From Brevibacterium sp. UCMA 11754 (lineage in GTDB: Bacteria > Actinomycetota > Actinomycetes > Actinomycetales > Brevibacteriaceae): a stretch of 64,000 bases of DNA. Below are positions 17,667 through 27,003 of the stretch, piece by piece. The DNA lies in NCBI RefSeq assembly GCF_021532275.1, contig NZ_JACBOT010000024.1:248001-312000 (forward strand), read 5' to 3'. Position numbers and translations under genes: made by a program. The notes under the pieces were generated by a model that was given only the letters and a program-made list of their open reading frames with translations, did not search any database and was not told where the DNA came from. Position 1 is the first letter of the stretch, and each line of letters begins with the position of its first letter.

Positions 17667-18707
17667 ATGGACTTCTTCGTCGATTCTCCTCACACCGCCC
17701 GTTCCACCTCAGGCCGATCCGGGCCGGCATCGTCGCGGCTGCGTCTCATTGCGGCAATGACTCTGATGGTCTTCGCCCTCACCTTCGCCGAGGTGGGGGC
17801 ACCGGTCCAGACGGCAGCTGCCGAACCAGCGTCCGACGCTCAGCCGACGTGGGTCTCGCCCGTCCCGGCGATGGAGATCACTGAGGCTTTCGATCCGCCT
17901 TCAGAGGCATGGCTGAAGGGACACCGTGGCATCGATGTGCTCACGGTCAGTGGTGAACCGGTGCGCGCGCCGGCTGCAGGCACAATTCGCTTCCGCGGCT
18001 CTGTAGCCGGCACCGCGACCATGAGCATCGAGACGGACTCCGGATACGTCATCTCCCTCCAACCGGCTGAGTCGACGCTGGAGACAGGTGAGACGTTTCC
18101 CGCCGGTGCGGAGATAGCAACAGTTGCCGACGGCGGTCATTGCGACGAATCCTGCCTGCATATCGGTGTCTGGAAGTCCGCAGGTGTGAAGAAGTACATC
18201 GACCCTGCAGGCTTCTTCGGGCAGGAACAGTCGATCCTCCTGCCGCTGTCACGCAAGCCGGCAGAGGAACACACCGGAGATTCCACGACATCAGGGGCAG
18301 GTGCCTGGGGTGGACATCGCAATGGTCGAATCCCCGCCGCTGCAATGTGCGCGTTGAAGTCGGCACCCGGACAGATGCTGCGCTGTGATGCCCAAGCGGC
18401 GTTCGACCGTATGTCCCACGCCTATGAAGCCAGATTCTCGACTCCGATCTCCGTGACAGATGCCTACCGTGACTATGACACCCAGGTCATCCTGAAGAGG
18501 CGCAAGGGTCGGATGGCAGCGACTCCCGGAACCTCGAATCACGGTTGGGCGCTGGCCGTCGACCTAGGAGGCGGAATCAACTCGTTCGGCACCGCCGAGC
18601 ACCAGTGGATGCGTGCCAACGCACCGAAGTTCGGATGGATCCATCCCGGTTGGGCCCGCCAGAGCGGTTCGCTGCCTGAGCCGTGGCACTGGGAATTCCG
18701 AAAGTGA
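17667..18707 (+). CDS. Secreted M23-M15 double-domain peptidoglycan peptidase
   Basis: 346 residues from the ATG at 17667. A basic N-terminus and hydrophobic segment (about 24-45) ending near QTAAAEP form a signal peptide or anchor. Residues about 62-185 are an M23 (LytM-like) domain with H86 and D90 (GHRGID) and the CLH variant (C163, H165) of the usual HxH box, as in actinobacterial M23 proteins with CLHWG. Residues about 225-346 are an M15/VanY D,D-carboxypeptidase domain with S290, H292, D299 and the final E338-P-W-H341. The protein should cut peptide stems or cross-links outside the membrane. It converges on xerC with an 18-bp gap. Confidence 0.88.
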   Translation: MDFFVDSPHTARSTSGRSGPASSRLRLIAAMTLMVFALTFAEVGAPVQTAAAEPASDAQPTWVSPVPAMEITEAFDPPSEAWLKGHRGIDVLTVSGEPVRAPAAGTIRFRGSVAGTATMSIETDSGYVISLQPAESTLETGETFPAGAEIATVADGGHCDESCLHIGVWKSAGVKKYIDPAGFFGQEQSILLPLSRKPAEEHTGDSTTSGAGAWGGHRNGRIPAAAMCALKSAPGQMLRCDAQAAFDRMSHAYEARFSTPISVTDAYRDYDTQVILKRRKGRMAATPGTSNHGWALAVDLGGGINSFGTAEHQWMRANAPKFGWIHPGWARQSGSLPEPWHWEFRK

Positions 18708-18725
18708 AGTCCCCAGTGAGTGAGA

Positions 18726-19685
18726 TCAGGCCCGGGGGTGTGCCTGCCGATAGGTCTCCTGCAACCGCTGCATCGAGACATGGGTGTAGATCTGCGTGCT
18801 GCTCATCGTCGAGTGCCCCAGCAGCTCCTGGATCTGTCGCAGGTCCGCTCCCCCATCGAGCATGTGCGTAGCCGCCGAGTGCCGCAGCCCGTGCGGGCCG
18901 ATATCGGGCGCGCTGGGATCATCGGAGCCGTACCGATGAACGAGTTCCCTGACCTGTCTGGCTCCGATTCGTCCGCCTCTCACGCCGAGGAAGAGCGCAT
19001 CACCGCTGGCGTTCGAGACCAAGGTCTCCCGCAGTGTCAGCCATCGTCGCAATGCCGACTGGGCGGGTTTGCCGAAGGGGACGCGTCGTTCCTTGTTCCC
19101 CTTGCCCAGGACAGTGATCATCGAGCGCTGATGGTCAACGTCGCTGCGGTTCAGCCCGGTCAGCTCAGACACGCGCACTGCCGTGGCATAGAGCATCTCC
19201 AGGATGGCTGCGTCCCTGGCCCACTTGGCTGCGTCTATGGGATCGCTGCTGTCAGCCTCCGTGTGAGCAGTACGTTCCCGGGACACAAGATCGGCAGCCT
19301 GCTGAGGTTTGAGGACGGTGGGAAGACGAGAGTCCTTCTTGGGAGTCCGCAGCCGCGCCGCCGGATTGTTCGTCAGTCCCTGGTGGTTCACGCAGTAGGC
19401 GAAGAAGGACTTCACGGCTGCAATCTTCCGGGCCACGGTCGACTTCGCCGCTCCGGCATCGTCGAGGGTGATCAGCCACGAACGCAGATCGTTGAGATCG
19501 ATGTCGCCAACACTGGGCTCGGAGGTGTCCGCCCGGGTGCGGGCAGCCGTCGAGTGGGCCGCGTGGTCGAAGAAGTCTGTGACATCTGAGACGTAAGCCC
19601 GCGAGGTGTGGGCGGAGACGTCGCGTGATCTCAGGTGGTCGGCATAGCCGGATACCACCTCGGCGATGGTCATCGGTTGGGTCAC
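18726..19685 (-). CDS. xerC: Tyrosine recombinase XerC
   Basis: 319 residues. N-terminal SAM-like DNA-binding domain (about 1-110), then a catalytic domain with Arg in AVRVSELTGL, Lys in GKGNKERRVP, HGLRHSAATHML (HxxR), the GH of LGHSTMSST and nucleophile Tyr in IYTHV. XerC with XerD resolves chromosome dimers at dif. A short acidic insertion (about 140-155, TEADSSDP) lies before the first catalytic Arg. Location next to dprA-yifB, rather than beside an integron or prophage, supports the housekeeping enzyme. Confidence 0.93.
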   Translation of the reverse strand: MTQPMTIAEVVSGYADHLRSRDVSAHTSRAYVSDVTDFFDHAAHSTAARTRADTSEPSVGDIDLNDLRSWLITLDDAGAAKSTVARKIAAVKSFFAYCVNHQGLTNNPAARLRTPKKDSRLPTVLKPQQAADLVSRERTAHTEADSSDPIDAAKWARDAAILEMLYATAVRVSELTGLNRSDVDHQRSMITVLGKGNKERRVPFGKPAQSALRRWLTLRETLVSNASGDALFLGVRGGRIGARQVRELVHRYGSDDPSAPDIGPHGLRHSAATHMLDGGADLRQIQELLGHSTMSSTQIYTHVSMQRLQETYRQAHPRA

Positions 19686-19778
19686 AGCCCCAGGTTACGC
19701 GATCGCCCGGGTTGCGCGTTGGACCTTCACTCAGCGGCGACTCCTTATCGACGTCTCATCACTGTCTGCCTCAAAAAG

Positions 19779-21047
19779 TCATTTCTGTCTGCGCAGTTTG
19801 ACCCAGCCGGAATCGCGGCGAGCGCTCAAGCCGGCAAGCTCAAGGAGGGCGAGCGCGGAGAGTGTGTTCGGCACTGTCAGTCCGGCCCGAGCCGCCACGG
19901 TTCCGACATCCAGCGCCTTGGTCGCCGAGAGCACATTGACGCAGATCTTCTCTCGTTCGGCGAGGTCATCGATCGGATCTGCCGGCGACTGGCTCGGCCC
20001 CTCGGAACGGAGGCGCGGTCCCTCGGAACGAAGGGTTGGGCCTTGGGATGGAAGGCGGCCGTCGTTGAACAGCATCGGCTGGGCACCACCGATGAGTTCG
20101 ATGACGTCTTCGCAGCTGGTCACCAACTCCGCTTCATGGTGTCGGATGAGTCTGTGGGTGCCCGTCGACGACGCCGAATACACGGATCCAGGGAATGCCG
20201 CGACTTCACGTGAAAGCTCGAGTGCGTGTCGGGCGGTATTGAGTGCTCCGCTGCGCCAACCTGCCTCGACGATGACGGTGACTTGGGACGAGGCGGCGAT
20301 CAGACGGTTGCGGAGCAGGAAGCGGTGTCGCATCGGAGTCATCCCGGGAGCGGTTTCGGACACGATCGCGCCACACTCAAGTACTTGGTGGAACAGTTCG
20401 GTGTTGGCCGCCGGATAGAACCGGTCGACTCCCCCAGCCATGAAGGCAATCGTGGTGCCGTCGCGGGCGATGGCTGCCCGATGGGCGGCGGCATCGATCC
20501 CGAATGCTCCGCCGGAGACGATGGTCAGTCCCCTCGCTGCCAGATCCCAGGCCAGGTCTGAGGCACATTTGGTGCCGTAGTTGCTGGCCGCTCGTGCTCC
20601 GACGATAGCGGCTGCCCGTTGCAGCGCCGCGTTCAGTCGCGCCTTGCCCCTGACCCACAGTCCCAGTGGTGCCGCCGGTCCGAGGTCTCTCAGAGCAGGC
20701 GGCCATTCGTCGTCGCTGGGGATGACGAGCCGCCCTCCCAGTCTCTGCATTGCCTCGAGGTCACGTTGTCCGTGCGCATCCTCGCCTCGCACGGCCCACC
20801 GGTCGAGGGCCTCTCCGAGCTGTCCGCTGCCCGCGAGCGCGTTCACGATCGGCGTCAGGCTGTCGGCGGCCTCGGCTGCTGATGATGTTCCTGCTGCCAC
20901 TGCCCGGATCAGTGCGAGCACTGCAATCGGACCGACTTCGTCAACGAGTCCAGTGAGCAGTCCGTCGCCGGGTTCGCCGATCCTCAGCAGGGCGGCCACA
21001 GCCGCTCGGATGTCTCCGCTCTCGTCGCTCCTTCTGTCGTCGTTCAT
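19779..21047 (-). CDS. dprA: DNA-processing protein DprA
   Basis: 422 residues. The Rossmann-like core carries IVGARAASNYGTKCA and IVSGGAFGIDAAAHRAAI, typical of DprA, which loads RecA onto incoming single-stranded DNA. An N-terminal SAM-like region precedes it and a C-terminal winged helix (SATKALDVGTVAARAG...) follows. Between core and winged helix, three heptads (LPSQGPT, LRSEGPR, LRSEGPS; DNA about 19995-20058) form a small tandem repeat linker. Its start overlaps the yifB stop (ATGA). Confidence 0.95.
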   Translation of the reverse strand: MNDDRRSDESGDIRAAVAALLRIGEPGDGLLTGLVDEVGPIAVLALIRAVAAGTSSAAEAADSLTPIVNALAGSGQLGEALDRWAVRGEDAHGQRDLEAMQRLGGRLVIPSDDEWPPALRDLGPAAPLGLWVRGKARLNAALQRAAAIVGARAASNYGTKCASDLAWDLAARGLTIVSGGAFGIDAAAHRAAIARDGTTIAFMAGGVDRFYPAANTELFHQVLECGAIVSETAPGMTPMRHRFLLRNRLIAASSQVTVIVEAGWRSGALNTARHALELSREVAAFPGSVYSASSTGTHRLIRHHEAELVTSCEDVIELIGGAQPMLFNDGRLPSQGPTLRSEGPRLRSEGPSQSPADPIDDLAEREKICVNVLSATKALDVGTVAARAGLTVPNTLSALALLELAGLSARRDSGWVKLRRQK

Positions 21048-22594
21048 GAGTCCTGTGTCCTCAGAGCCAGCGCCGTCGTGATCTTGTCCGGTGTCGGCAC
21101 CTTGGCCCCTTCCAAGTCGGCCAGGGTCGTTGCCACCCTCAGCACCCGGTCGTATCCACGCATGGTGATCCTTCCTGTGTCGAGTGCGCGGTCCAGGTCG
21201 CGCAGGCTGTTCGGACTCAGGGAGAAGTGCTCACGCAGCCAGGCCCCGGGCGCGTTCGAGTTCAGCGTCCACTCACAGTCGACGTATCGGTCAGCCTGTC
21301 GCTGCCGGGCGAGTCTGACCCGTGCGGCGACGGCAGCGCTGTCCTCCTGTGCCCCACCGAGGCGGATGTCGGCCGGTGAGACTGGAAACAGTTCGAGTTG
21401 CAGGTCAACGCGATCCAGCAGAGGACCGGAGAGTCTGTTGCGGTAGCGGCGCTTGTCCATCGGAGTGCATCGGCACGTGGAGTCGGCTCCGCGCATTCCA
21501 GCTCCACAGGGGCATGGGTTCGCCGCCATCACCAATTGGAACGATGCTGGAAGCACCATGGAGCCCCAGGCACGATGGATGTGAACCTGTCGAGCTTCCA
21601 TCGGCTGACGCAGTGCTTCGAGTACATCCCGTGAGAACTCGGGCGCCTCGTCCATGAAGAGGACGCCGCGGTGGGCTCTGCTGAGAATTCCTATCGACCC
21701 GGGTCTGCGCCCACCGATGAGCGCCGAGGCGGTGCTGCGGTGGTGGGGCGCTTCGAAAGGAGGTCGATGATCGAGCCCTTCGCCGCTGTGCAGCTCTCCT
21801 CGCAGCGAGCGCACCGCCGCCACTTCGACCGCCTGCGGGTCGTCCAACGGTGGAAGGATCCCCGGCAGGCACTGGGCCAGCAGCGTCTTCCCGGCCCCCG
21901 GTGTGCCTCGCATCAGCAGATTGTGCCCACCGGCCGCCGCGACTTCGAGTCCGAATCGTGCTTCAGCCTGCCCTTGGACTTCGGAGAGGTCGTGGCGTTC
22001 GGAAATCTCCGGGTCGGCAGTTTCGGCGTCAATGACCGGTGGGAGCATCGGGACGTTGAGATCTCCGCCGTAGATGTTGATCAGTTCGGCCAGCGAGGCG
22101 ATGGCACGGACCCTGGTTCCCCCGAGCAGTGCTGATTCCTGACTGTTGCCCACGGGAACGACGAATCGTTCGAAGCCGGCCTGCAGGCCGCTGTGCAGGC
22201 TCGGCAGCACACCGTTGACGGGGCGGATGCGCCCGTCAAGGCCCAGTTCACCGCAGTGGATGATCGATTCTGTGTCGGCTTCGTCGATGATGCCTTGCGC
22301 TTTGAGTACGGCCACGGCGATTCCCAGGTCGAATCCGGTGCCGATCTTCGGCACCGTGCCTGGGGTGAGGTTGATCGTCAGATGCTGCGTGGCCACGGGG
22401 ATTCCCAGATAGGCGAGTGCGGCGCGAAGTCGTTTCCGGGATTCGCTCACGGAGGCGTCGGGCAGACCGACGATGTCGATGCCCGGCAGGCCCGCGCTGA
22501 CGCAGGCTTCGATGGACACGATCTTCCCCGCCAGCCCCCAGAGAGCCACGGCGGAGGCGCGCCCGATCACGTTGAGCTTCGCTTCTTCGCTCAC
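21044..22594 (-). CDS. YifB/ComM-family Mg-chelatase-like AAA+ ATPase
   Basis: 516 residues. N-terminal Lon-substrate-like domain, then AAA+ core with Walker A GTPGAGKTLLAQ and Walker B VLFMDEAPEF, and a C-terminal chelatase-like domain with four cysteines around NPCPCGAGMRG/STCRC. ComM relatives act as branch-migration helicases in natural transformation, consistent with adjacent dprA. GTG start overlapping the yraN stop. Confidence 0.94.
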   Translation of the reverse strand: MSEEAKLNVIGRASAVALWGLAGKIVSIEACVSAGLPGIDIVGLPDASVSESRKRLRAALAYLGIPVATQHLTINLTPGTVPKIGTGFDLGIAVAVLKAQGIIDEADTESIIHCGELGLDGRIRPVNGVLPSLHSGLQAGFERFVVPVGNSQESALLGGTRVRAIASLAELINIYGGDLNVPMLPPVIDAETADPEISERHDLSEVQGQAEARFGLEVAAAGGHNLLMRGTPGAGKTLLAQCLPGILPPLDDPQAVEVAAVRSLRGELHSGEGLDHRPPFEAPHHRSTASALIGGRRPGSIGILSRAHRGVLFMDEAPEFSRDVLEALRQPMEARQVHIHRAWGSMVLPASFQLVMAANPCPCGAGMRGADSTCRCTPMDKRRYRNRLSGPLLDRVDLQLELFPVSPADIRLGGAQEDSAAVAARVRLARQRQADRYVDCEWTLNSNAPGAWLREHFSLSPNSLRDLDRALDTGRITMRGYDRVLRVATTLADLEGAKVPTPDKITTALALRTQDS

Positions 22595-22989
22595 GAGTCG
22601 ACCTGCAGGTTGCGGCGATGAGAGTAGTCGGGTTCGGGTTCCATGACGATGCCGAGGGCATCGATGCGGATGGCGGCGAAGAAGTCGCGCTGCCCGCGCA
22701 GCCAGATTGCCGACAGCATTCTGATCCGCTTCAGCTTCGCACTGGTCACGGCCTCGAGGGGAGATCCGAGGGCGAGCGTTCTGCGGGTCTTCACCTCAAC
22801 GAAGACGATGGTCTCACCGTCTCGGGCGATGATGTCGATCTCTCCCCGTGGGCATCTGAAGTTGCGTTCAATGATGACCATGCCCTGTCGCTGCAGGAAC
22901 TCTGCTGCCAGGTCCTCCCCTGTCTGTCCCAGAGCGCGCTGACGCATTCCCGGTGTGGTTGTGCTGCGTCTGCCAGATGTCGGTCCCAT
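22591..22989 (-). CDS. YraN-family (UPF0102) putative endonuclease
   Basis: 132 residues; an ATG at 22947 (MRQRALGQTGE) is an equally good start, and neither has a strong ribosome site. The restriction-endonuclease-like core GEIDIIARDGETIVFVEVKTR supplies the D...ExK triad. The family is regularly found beside yifB/dprA and rnhB, but its substrate is not established. Confidence 0.9.
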   Translation of the reverse strand: MGPTSGRRSTTTPGMRQRALGQTGEDLAAEFLQRQGMVIIERNFRCPRGEIDIIARDGETIVFVEVKTRRTLALGSPLEAVTSAKLKRIRMLSAIWLRGQRDFFAAIRIDALGIVMEPEPDYSHRRNLQVDS

Positions 22990-23034
22990 GAGTGACAGAC
23001 CACCACCGGCGGGGCAGAAGCGACAAGAGCAGAC

Positions 23035-23075
23035 GATCGGCCTGTGGACGGCGCTTCGTCGTCCACAGGCCGATC
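23035..23075 (-). terminator. Strong hairpin downstream of DUF2469 gene
   Basis: A perfect 16-bp stem (GATCGGCCTGTGGACG at 23035-23050, complement at 23060-23075) with a 9-base loop, 73 bp beyond the DUF2469 stop. No U-tract follows. A third copy of the arm core (CCACAGGCCTAA) lies at about 23097-23108. It probably ends the lepB-rnhB-DUF2469 transcript, or acts as a processing or REP-like element. Confidence 0.55.
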
Positions 23076-23147
23076 ACGTGCAAGTCAAGGTCCAGTCCAC
23101 AGGCCTAAGCGTGCGAGTGCCTCTCCAACATCATCCGCTGGCCGCCG

Positions 23148-23465
23148 TCAGCCCCTGATCGACGTCGGCGGTTCCAGATCGCTCTTGGCGATCTCCTCGA
23201 TGTTGACGTCTTTGAAGGTCAGCACATGCACTGTCTTGATGAAGCGTGCCGATCGGTAGCTGTCCCACACCCAAGCGTCTCGCAGCGTCAGTTCGAAGTA
23301 GACATCTCCGGCGTCGTTGTGGGCCTTGAGATCAACGTGGTTGGCCAAGTAGAAACGACGTTCGGTCTCGACAACGTAGGCGAAGAGTCCCACGACATCG
23401 CGATACTCCTTGTAGAGCTGAAGCTCCAGTTGCGCTTCGTAATCGTCCAGATCATCAGTGCTCAT
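23148..23465 (-). CDS. DUF2469 family protein
   Basis: 105 residues from the ATG at 23465 with a GGAGGG ribosome site. The sequence (DDLDDYEAQLELQLYKEYRDV, FAYVVETERRFYLAN) is the small acidic actinobacterial DUF2469 family found next to rnhB. It overlaps rnhB by ATGA. The function is unknown. Confidence 0.95.
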   Translation of the reverse strand: MSTDDLDDYEAQLELQLYKEYRDVVGLFAYVVETERRFYLANHVDLKAHNDAGDVYFELTLRDAWVWDSYRSARFIKTVHVLTFKDVNIEEIAKSDLEPPTSIRG

Positions 23466-24193
23466 GACGATCCCTCCTTCGCATCGTGCGCCGTTAGCAG
23501 GCGGAAGCTTCTCCGGTGGTGAATGCTGGGGCCGAAGTCGGCGATGCCCCGACGGTGTCTGATGGTTCCGTACCCGACATTCGACTCCCAACCATACTGG
23601 GGATGAGCCTCGGCGAGTGCGATCATCGCCTCATCTCGGTGCACTTTTGCCACAATACTTGCCGCGGCGATGACGGGAACGCTGCCGTCACCTTTGATCA
23701 CGGTCCGCACTTGGGGCAGTTCCAGGTCTGCTGCGGGCCCGAATATCCCCAGGCAGTCGAGCGTGAGTGGGGCTGAAAGCCAGTCGTGTTTGCCGTCGAG
23801 AAGCACCATCGTCGATGGTGGAAGAACCGCTGAGCCGACGAGAGGTATCAGCATGTCAGACAGTGCCCGACGACCGGCCAGGTTCAGTGCCATGGTCATC
23901 CCAAGCTCGTCGAGTTCGCTCGGCGTCGTCGACCCTACTGCCGTGGCTCGCGCCCACCCGTTGACGCGATCGGTCGCGGTCTGACGCGACAGCGCGCTCA
24001 GCTGCTTCGAATCATGGATGCCCGCCGGCACCTCGACGTCGGTGAGCTCTCTGAGGTCGAAAAGGGCCACGCCCACGCTGACCGGCCCTGCCAGTGCTCC
24101 ACGACCGACCTCGTCGATGCCGATGACGAACTCGTAGCCTTCTGCGAGCAGAGCGCGCTCACAGCTGAGGTCGTGCAATCCGATCTGTGCCAT
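23462..24193 (-). CDS. rnhB: Ribonuclease HII
   Basis: 243 residues; removes RNA from RNA-DNA hybrids. The signature GIDEVGRGALAGPV carries the first catalytic Asp-Glu, with further acidic residues in MVLLDGKHD and AKVHRDEAM. The ATG overlaps the lepB stop (TGATG), and DUF2469 follows. Confidence 0.97.
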   Translation of the reverse strand: MAQIGLHDLSCERALLAEGYEFVIGIDEVGRGALAGPVSVGVALFDLRELTDVEVPAGIHDSKQLSALSRQTATDRVNGWARATAVGSTTPSELDELGMTMALNLAGRRALSDMLIPLVGSAVLPPSTMVLLDGKHDWLSAPLTLDCLGIFGPAADLELPQVRTVIKGDGSVPVIAAASIVAKVHRDEAMIALAEAHPQYGWESNVGYGTIRHRRGIADFGPSIHHRRSFRLLTAHDAKEGSS

Positions 24194-24897
24194 CAGCTGC
24201 CGGTGATTCCTTCAGAATCGGGGACGTCGGCGAAGACTGACTCGGGGGTGGACATCCAACTGAAATGTTTGAAGGGCCAGTTGATGAGGAAGACGGTGCC
24301 CACCACGTTGTCCTCGGGCACATAGGGCTGCGTGTCGACGTGGTACCGCGAGTCTGCGGAGTTACTGCGATTATCACCCATCACCCAATAGTGGCCCTCT
24401 GGGACGGTGACTTTGAAGTCCACCTCCGACGGTGCGGTGCCGTCGTCGAGGTATGTCTCATCGATGGGTTGGCCGTTGACGAGGATGTGTCCCTGCGCAT
24501 CGCAGCATTCGACGGTGTCTCCGCCGACGCCGATGACGCGTTTGATCAGCTGCTGGCCCCCGTCAGCGGGAGCCAGTCCGACGAACTCGAGGAGGGGGTT
24601 GGGCTCATACTCCGAAACCTCTTCAGGACTGAGCCAATGGTCTGGGTCGTCGAAGACGATGATGTCGCCGCGGTTGGCCGGCCCGAAGTTCGGTGCCAGC
24701 TGATTGACAAGGACCCTGTCATCAATCTGCAGGGTCTCCATCATCGATCCCGAAGGGATGTAGAACGAGCGGACGACCCAGGTCTTGAGTGCGGTGGAAA
24801 TGAGGATGGCGACGAGAATGATCGCTGCGGTCTCGAGCAGGCCACGGAGGAATCTCTTCGAGGCTGAAGGTGGGGAAGCTTCTGATTCGGTTGACAT
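24193..24897 (-). CDS. lepB: Type I signal peptidase (first of two)
   Basis: 234 residues from the ATG at 24897; an upstream GTG-type extension of eight residues is possible. One N-terminal membrane segment, then the nucleophile Ser in YIPSGSMMETL, the Lys general base in LIKRVIGVGGDTV, and the box GDNRSNSADSR. It removes signal peptides from Sec substrates. It is followed directly by rnhB and preceded by a second lepB 93 bp away. Confidence 0.95.
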   Translation of the reverse strand: MSTESEASPPSASKRFLRGLLETAAIILVAILISTALKTWVVRSFYIPSGSMMETLQIDDRVLVNQLAPNFGPANRGDIIVFDDPDHWLSPEEVSEYEPNPLLEFVGLAPADGGQQLIKRVIGVGGDTVECCDAQGHILVNGQPIDETYLDDGTAPSEVDFKVTVPEGHYWVMGDNRSNSADSRYHVDTQPYVPEDNVVGTVFLINWPFKHFSWMSTPESVFADVPDSEGITGS

Positions 24898-24990
24898 TCG
24901 TTCGCTTTCGCATCGGACCACAGGTTCCGCAATGGGACTGAAATGAGCGTACCAGCACCCCGCCGCGACATCTTTCAGGCGGCGATCATC

Positions 24991-25644
24991 TCAGTCGACC
25001 GAGGAACCATGCCCGATCACGGGCCCGATGACACGGTCGAGCGGAATGAATCCGCCTCCTGGCTTGCCCATCAGCGCGCGCGAGTCTGCAGACTTGTTCC
25101 GGTTGTCCCCCATCACCCACATGGTGTCGGCGGGGATTTCGATCGAGAATTCAGTGGATGAGGCCGGGTGCGTCGCATAGTCCTCCTCCAGGGGTTCGTC
25201 GTTGAGCAGCAGCCGTCCCTGCGCGTCGCAGCATCGGAGTGTGTCACCGCCGACAGCGATGACACGTTTGACGTAGTAGACGTCACGGTTCCCGAGCCCA
25301 ACCCATGAACCCACCTTCTGCAGCGGGGTCGGCAGAGCATCGTCGACGAAGGAGCCACGGCCGTCGAAGACGACGATGTCTCCGCGTTGGATGTCTGAAC
25401 TCAGCGCATCGGGACGCCACACGGTGATGTCATCTCCGACGTCGAGAGTCGGCTCCATCGATTCGCTGGGGATCGTGAACCGTTGGATGACGAACCCGCG
25501 AACCGATCCGCCGATGACGATGATGAGAATCGCGATGACAGCCACGATCTTCCAGAGGCGGCCCGAATAAAGAAAACGCGACCCGAAGGTCGCGTTTTCT
25601 TGGTTATTCGGCACAGCGTGATCATTACCCACAGTGCCAGGCAA
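24991..25644 (-). CDS. lepB: Type I signal peptidase (second of two)
   Basis: 217 residues from a TTG at 25644, but the start is unresolved: GTG codons at 25632 and 25614 are alternatives and none has a good ribosome site. Active-site Ser (FTIPSESMEPTL), Lys (VKRVIAVGGDTL) and GDNRNKSADSR are all intact. The rplS terminator stem at 25570-25601 lies inside the 5' coding part and is translated as QENATFGSRFL, upstream of the membrane segment. Confidence 0.9.
   Translation of the reverse strand: MPGTVGNDHAVPNNQENATFGSRFLYSGRLWKIVAVIAILIIVIGGSVRGFVIQRFTIPSESMEPTLDVGDDITVWRPDALSSDIQRGDIVVFDGRGSFVDDALPTPLQKVGSWVGLGNRDVYYVKRVIAVGGDTLRCCDAQGRLLLNDEPLEEDYATHPASSTEFSIEIPADTMWVMGDNRNKSADSRALMGKPGGGFIPLDRVIGPVIGHGSSVD
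25570..25601 (-). terminator. Rho-independent terminator of rplS, embedded in lepB coding sequence
   Basis: Minus strand AAGAAAACGCGACC-TTCG-GGTCGCGTTTTCTT is a perfect 14-bp stem with a UUCG tetraloop closed by C-G, with a U-rich 3' arm continuing TATTC. It lies 46 bp after the rplS stop and within the open frame of the second signal peptidase. Confidence 0.88.
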
Positions 25645-25647
25645 TAA

Positions 25648-25989
<342 letters not shown>

Positions 25990-26164
25990 TGTGTTTCTCC
26001 ATGTGTCCCCAGCTTCAGGTCGAGGACACGCATATCGGACCGGTTGAACCGGTGATTGGATCGTCTGTCGGGATCACTCCCCGAAATTCTCCGATGCTGA
26101 CATCTGAGAACGGTTTTGGGCATCCATCCCCCTGAAGCAGGTGAATGCCAACAAACGCGACGAC

Positions 26165-26995
26165 CTATTCTTTCACGGAATCGTCCCCGGACTCAAACCG
26201 TTCCAGAACGGCGCGATCATGCTTGTCGAGACCGTTGAGTCCGGCCAGCAGATCCGGCCTGACTTCGGCTGTGCGTTCGAGCCTGCGGTCTCTGCGCCAC
26301 CGTGCGATCGCACCGTGGTTTCCGCTGAGCAGGATCTCCGGCACATCCCGGTCTCTCCAGCTGGCGGGCTTGGTGTAGATCGGGTATTCGAGGAGTCCGT
26401 CCTCATGGCTTTCCTCTGTCAGCGACTCGGGGTTGCCGATGACTCCGGGGATGAGGCGGCTGACTGCCTCGATCATCACCATAGAGGCGACCTCTCCCCC
26501 GTTGAGCACATAGTCTCCGATGCTCATGGGGCGAAGATCGAAATGTTCGCCCGACCAGTCGATGACTCGCTGGTCGATCCCCTCATAACGTCCGCACGCG
26601 AACACGAGGTGGTCGGCGTCGGAGAGTTCCTCTGCGATGCGCTGGTTGAACACGGGGCCGGCCGGGCTGGGCACGATGAGGATCGGTCTGCCCGCTGCGG
26701 CAGGTTCTTCGTCGCCGGTGTCTGCACCGACCGTGCGCTCGACGCTGGTTGCCCCAACAAGAGATTCCCCGCCGAGGATGTGCTCGAGTGCCAGCGCCCA
26801 GGGCTCGGCCTTCATCACCATTCCGGCGCCCCCACCGTACGGTGAGTCGTCGACGGTGTTGTGCCGGTCGAAGGTGAAGTCACGCAGGTCGTGCACGTTC
26901 AGGTCGAGCACCCCCTGATCCACGGCCTTGCCGATGAGGGAGAGCTGAAGCCCGGCGAGATACTCCGGGAAGATGGAGACGACGTCGATCTTCAT
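26165..26995 (-). CDS. trmD: tRNA (guanine37-N1)-methyltransferase
   Basis: 276 residues from the ATG at 26995. Knotted SPOUT fold: [42 protein letters not shown] and the [13 protein letters not shown] loop. It methylates G37 of tRNAs. An extra about 20-residue segment (near 85-110, [15 protein letters not shown]) precedes the [12 protein letters not shown] strand. It follows rimM with an 8-bp gap. Confidence 0.97.
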   Translation of the reverse strand: MKIDVVSIFPEYLAGLQLSLIGKAVDQGVLDLNVHDLRDFTFDRHNTVDDSPYGGGAGMVMKAEPWALALEHILGGESLVGATSVERTVGADTGDEEPAAAGRPILIVPSPAGPVFNQRIAEELSDADHLVFACGRYEGIDQRVIDWSGEHFDLRPMSIGDYVLNGGEVASMVMIEAVSRLIPGVIGNPESLTEESHEDGLLEYPIYTKPASWRDRDVPEILLSGNHGAIARWRRDRRLERTAEVRPDLLAGLNGLDKHDRAVLERFESGDDSVKE

Positions 26996-27003
26996 GGCTG
27001 GAC

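Noticed and set aside
18726..19685. Phage or element integrase
   Set aside because: Sequence and location next to dprA-yifB fit housekeeping XerC; no att sites or phage genes nearby.
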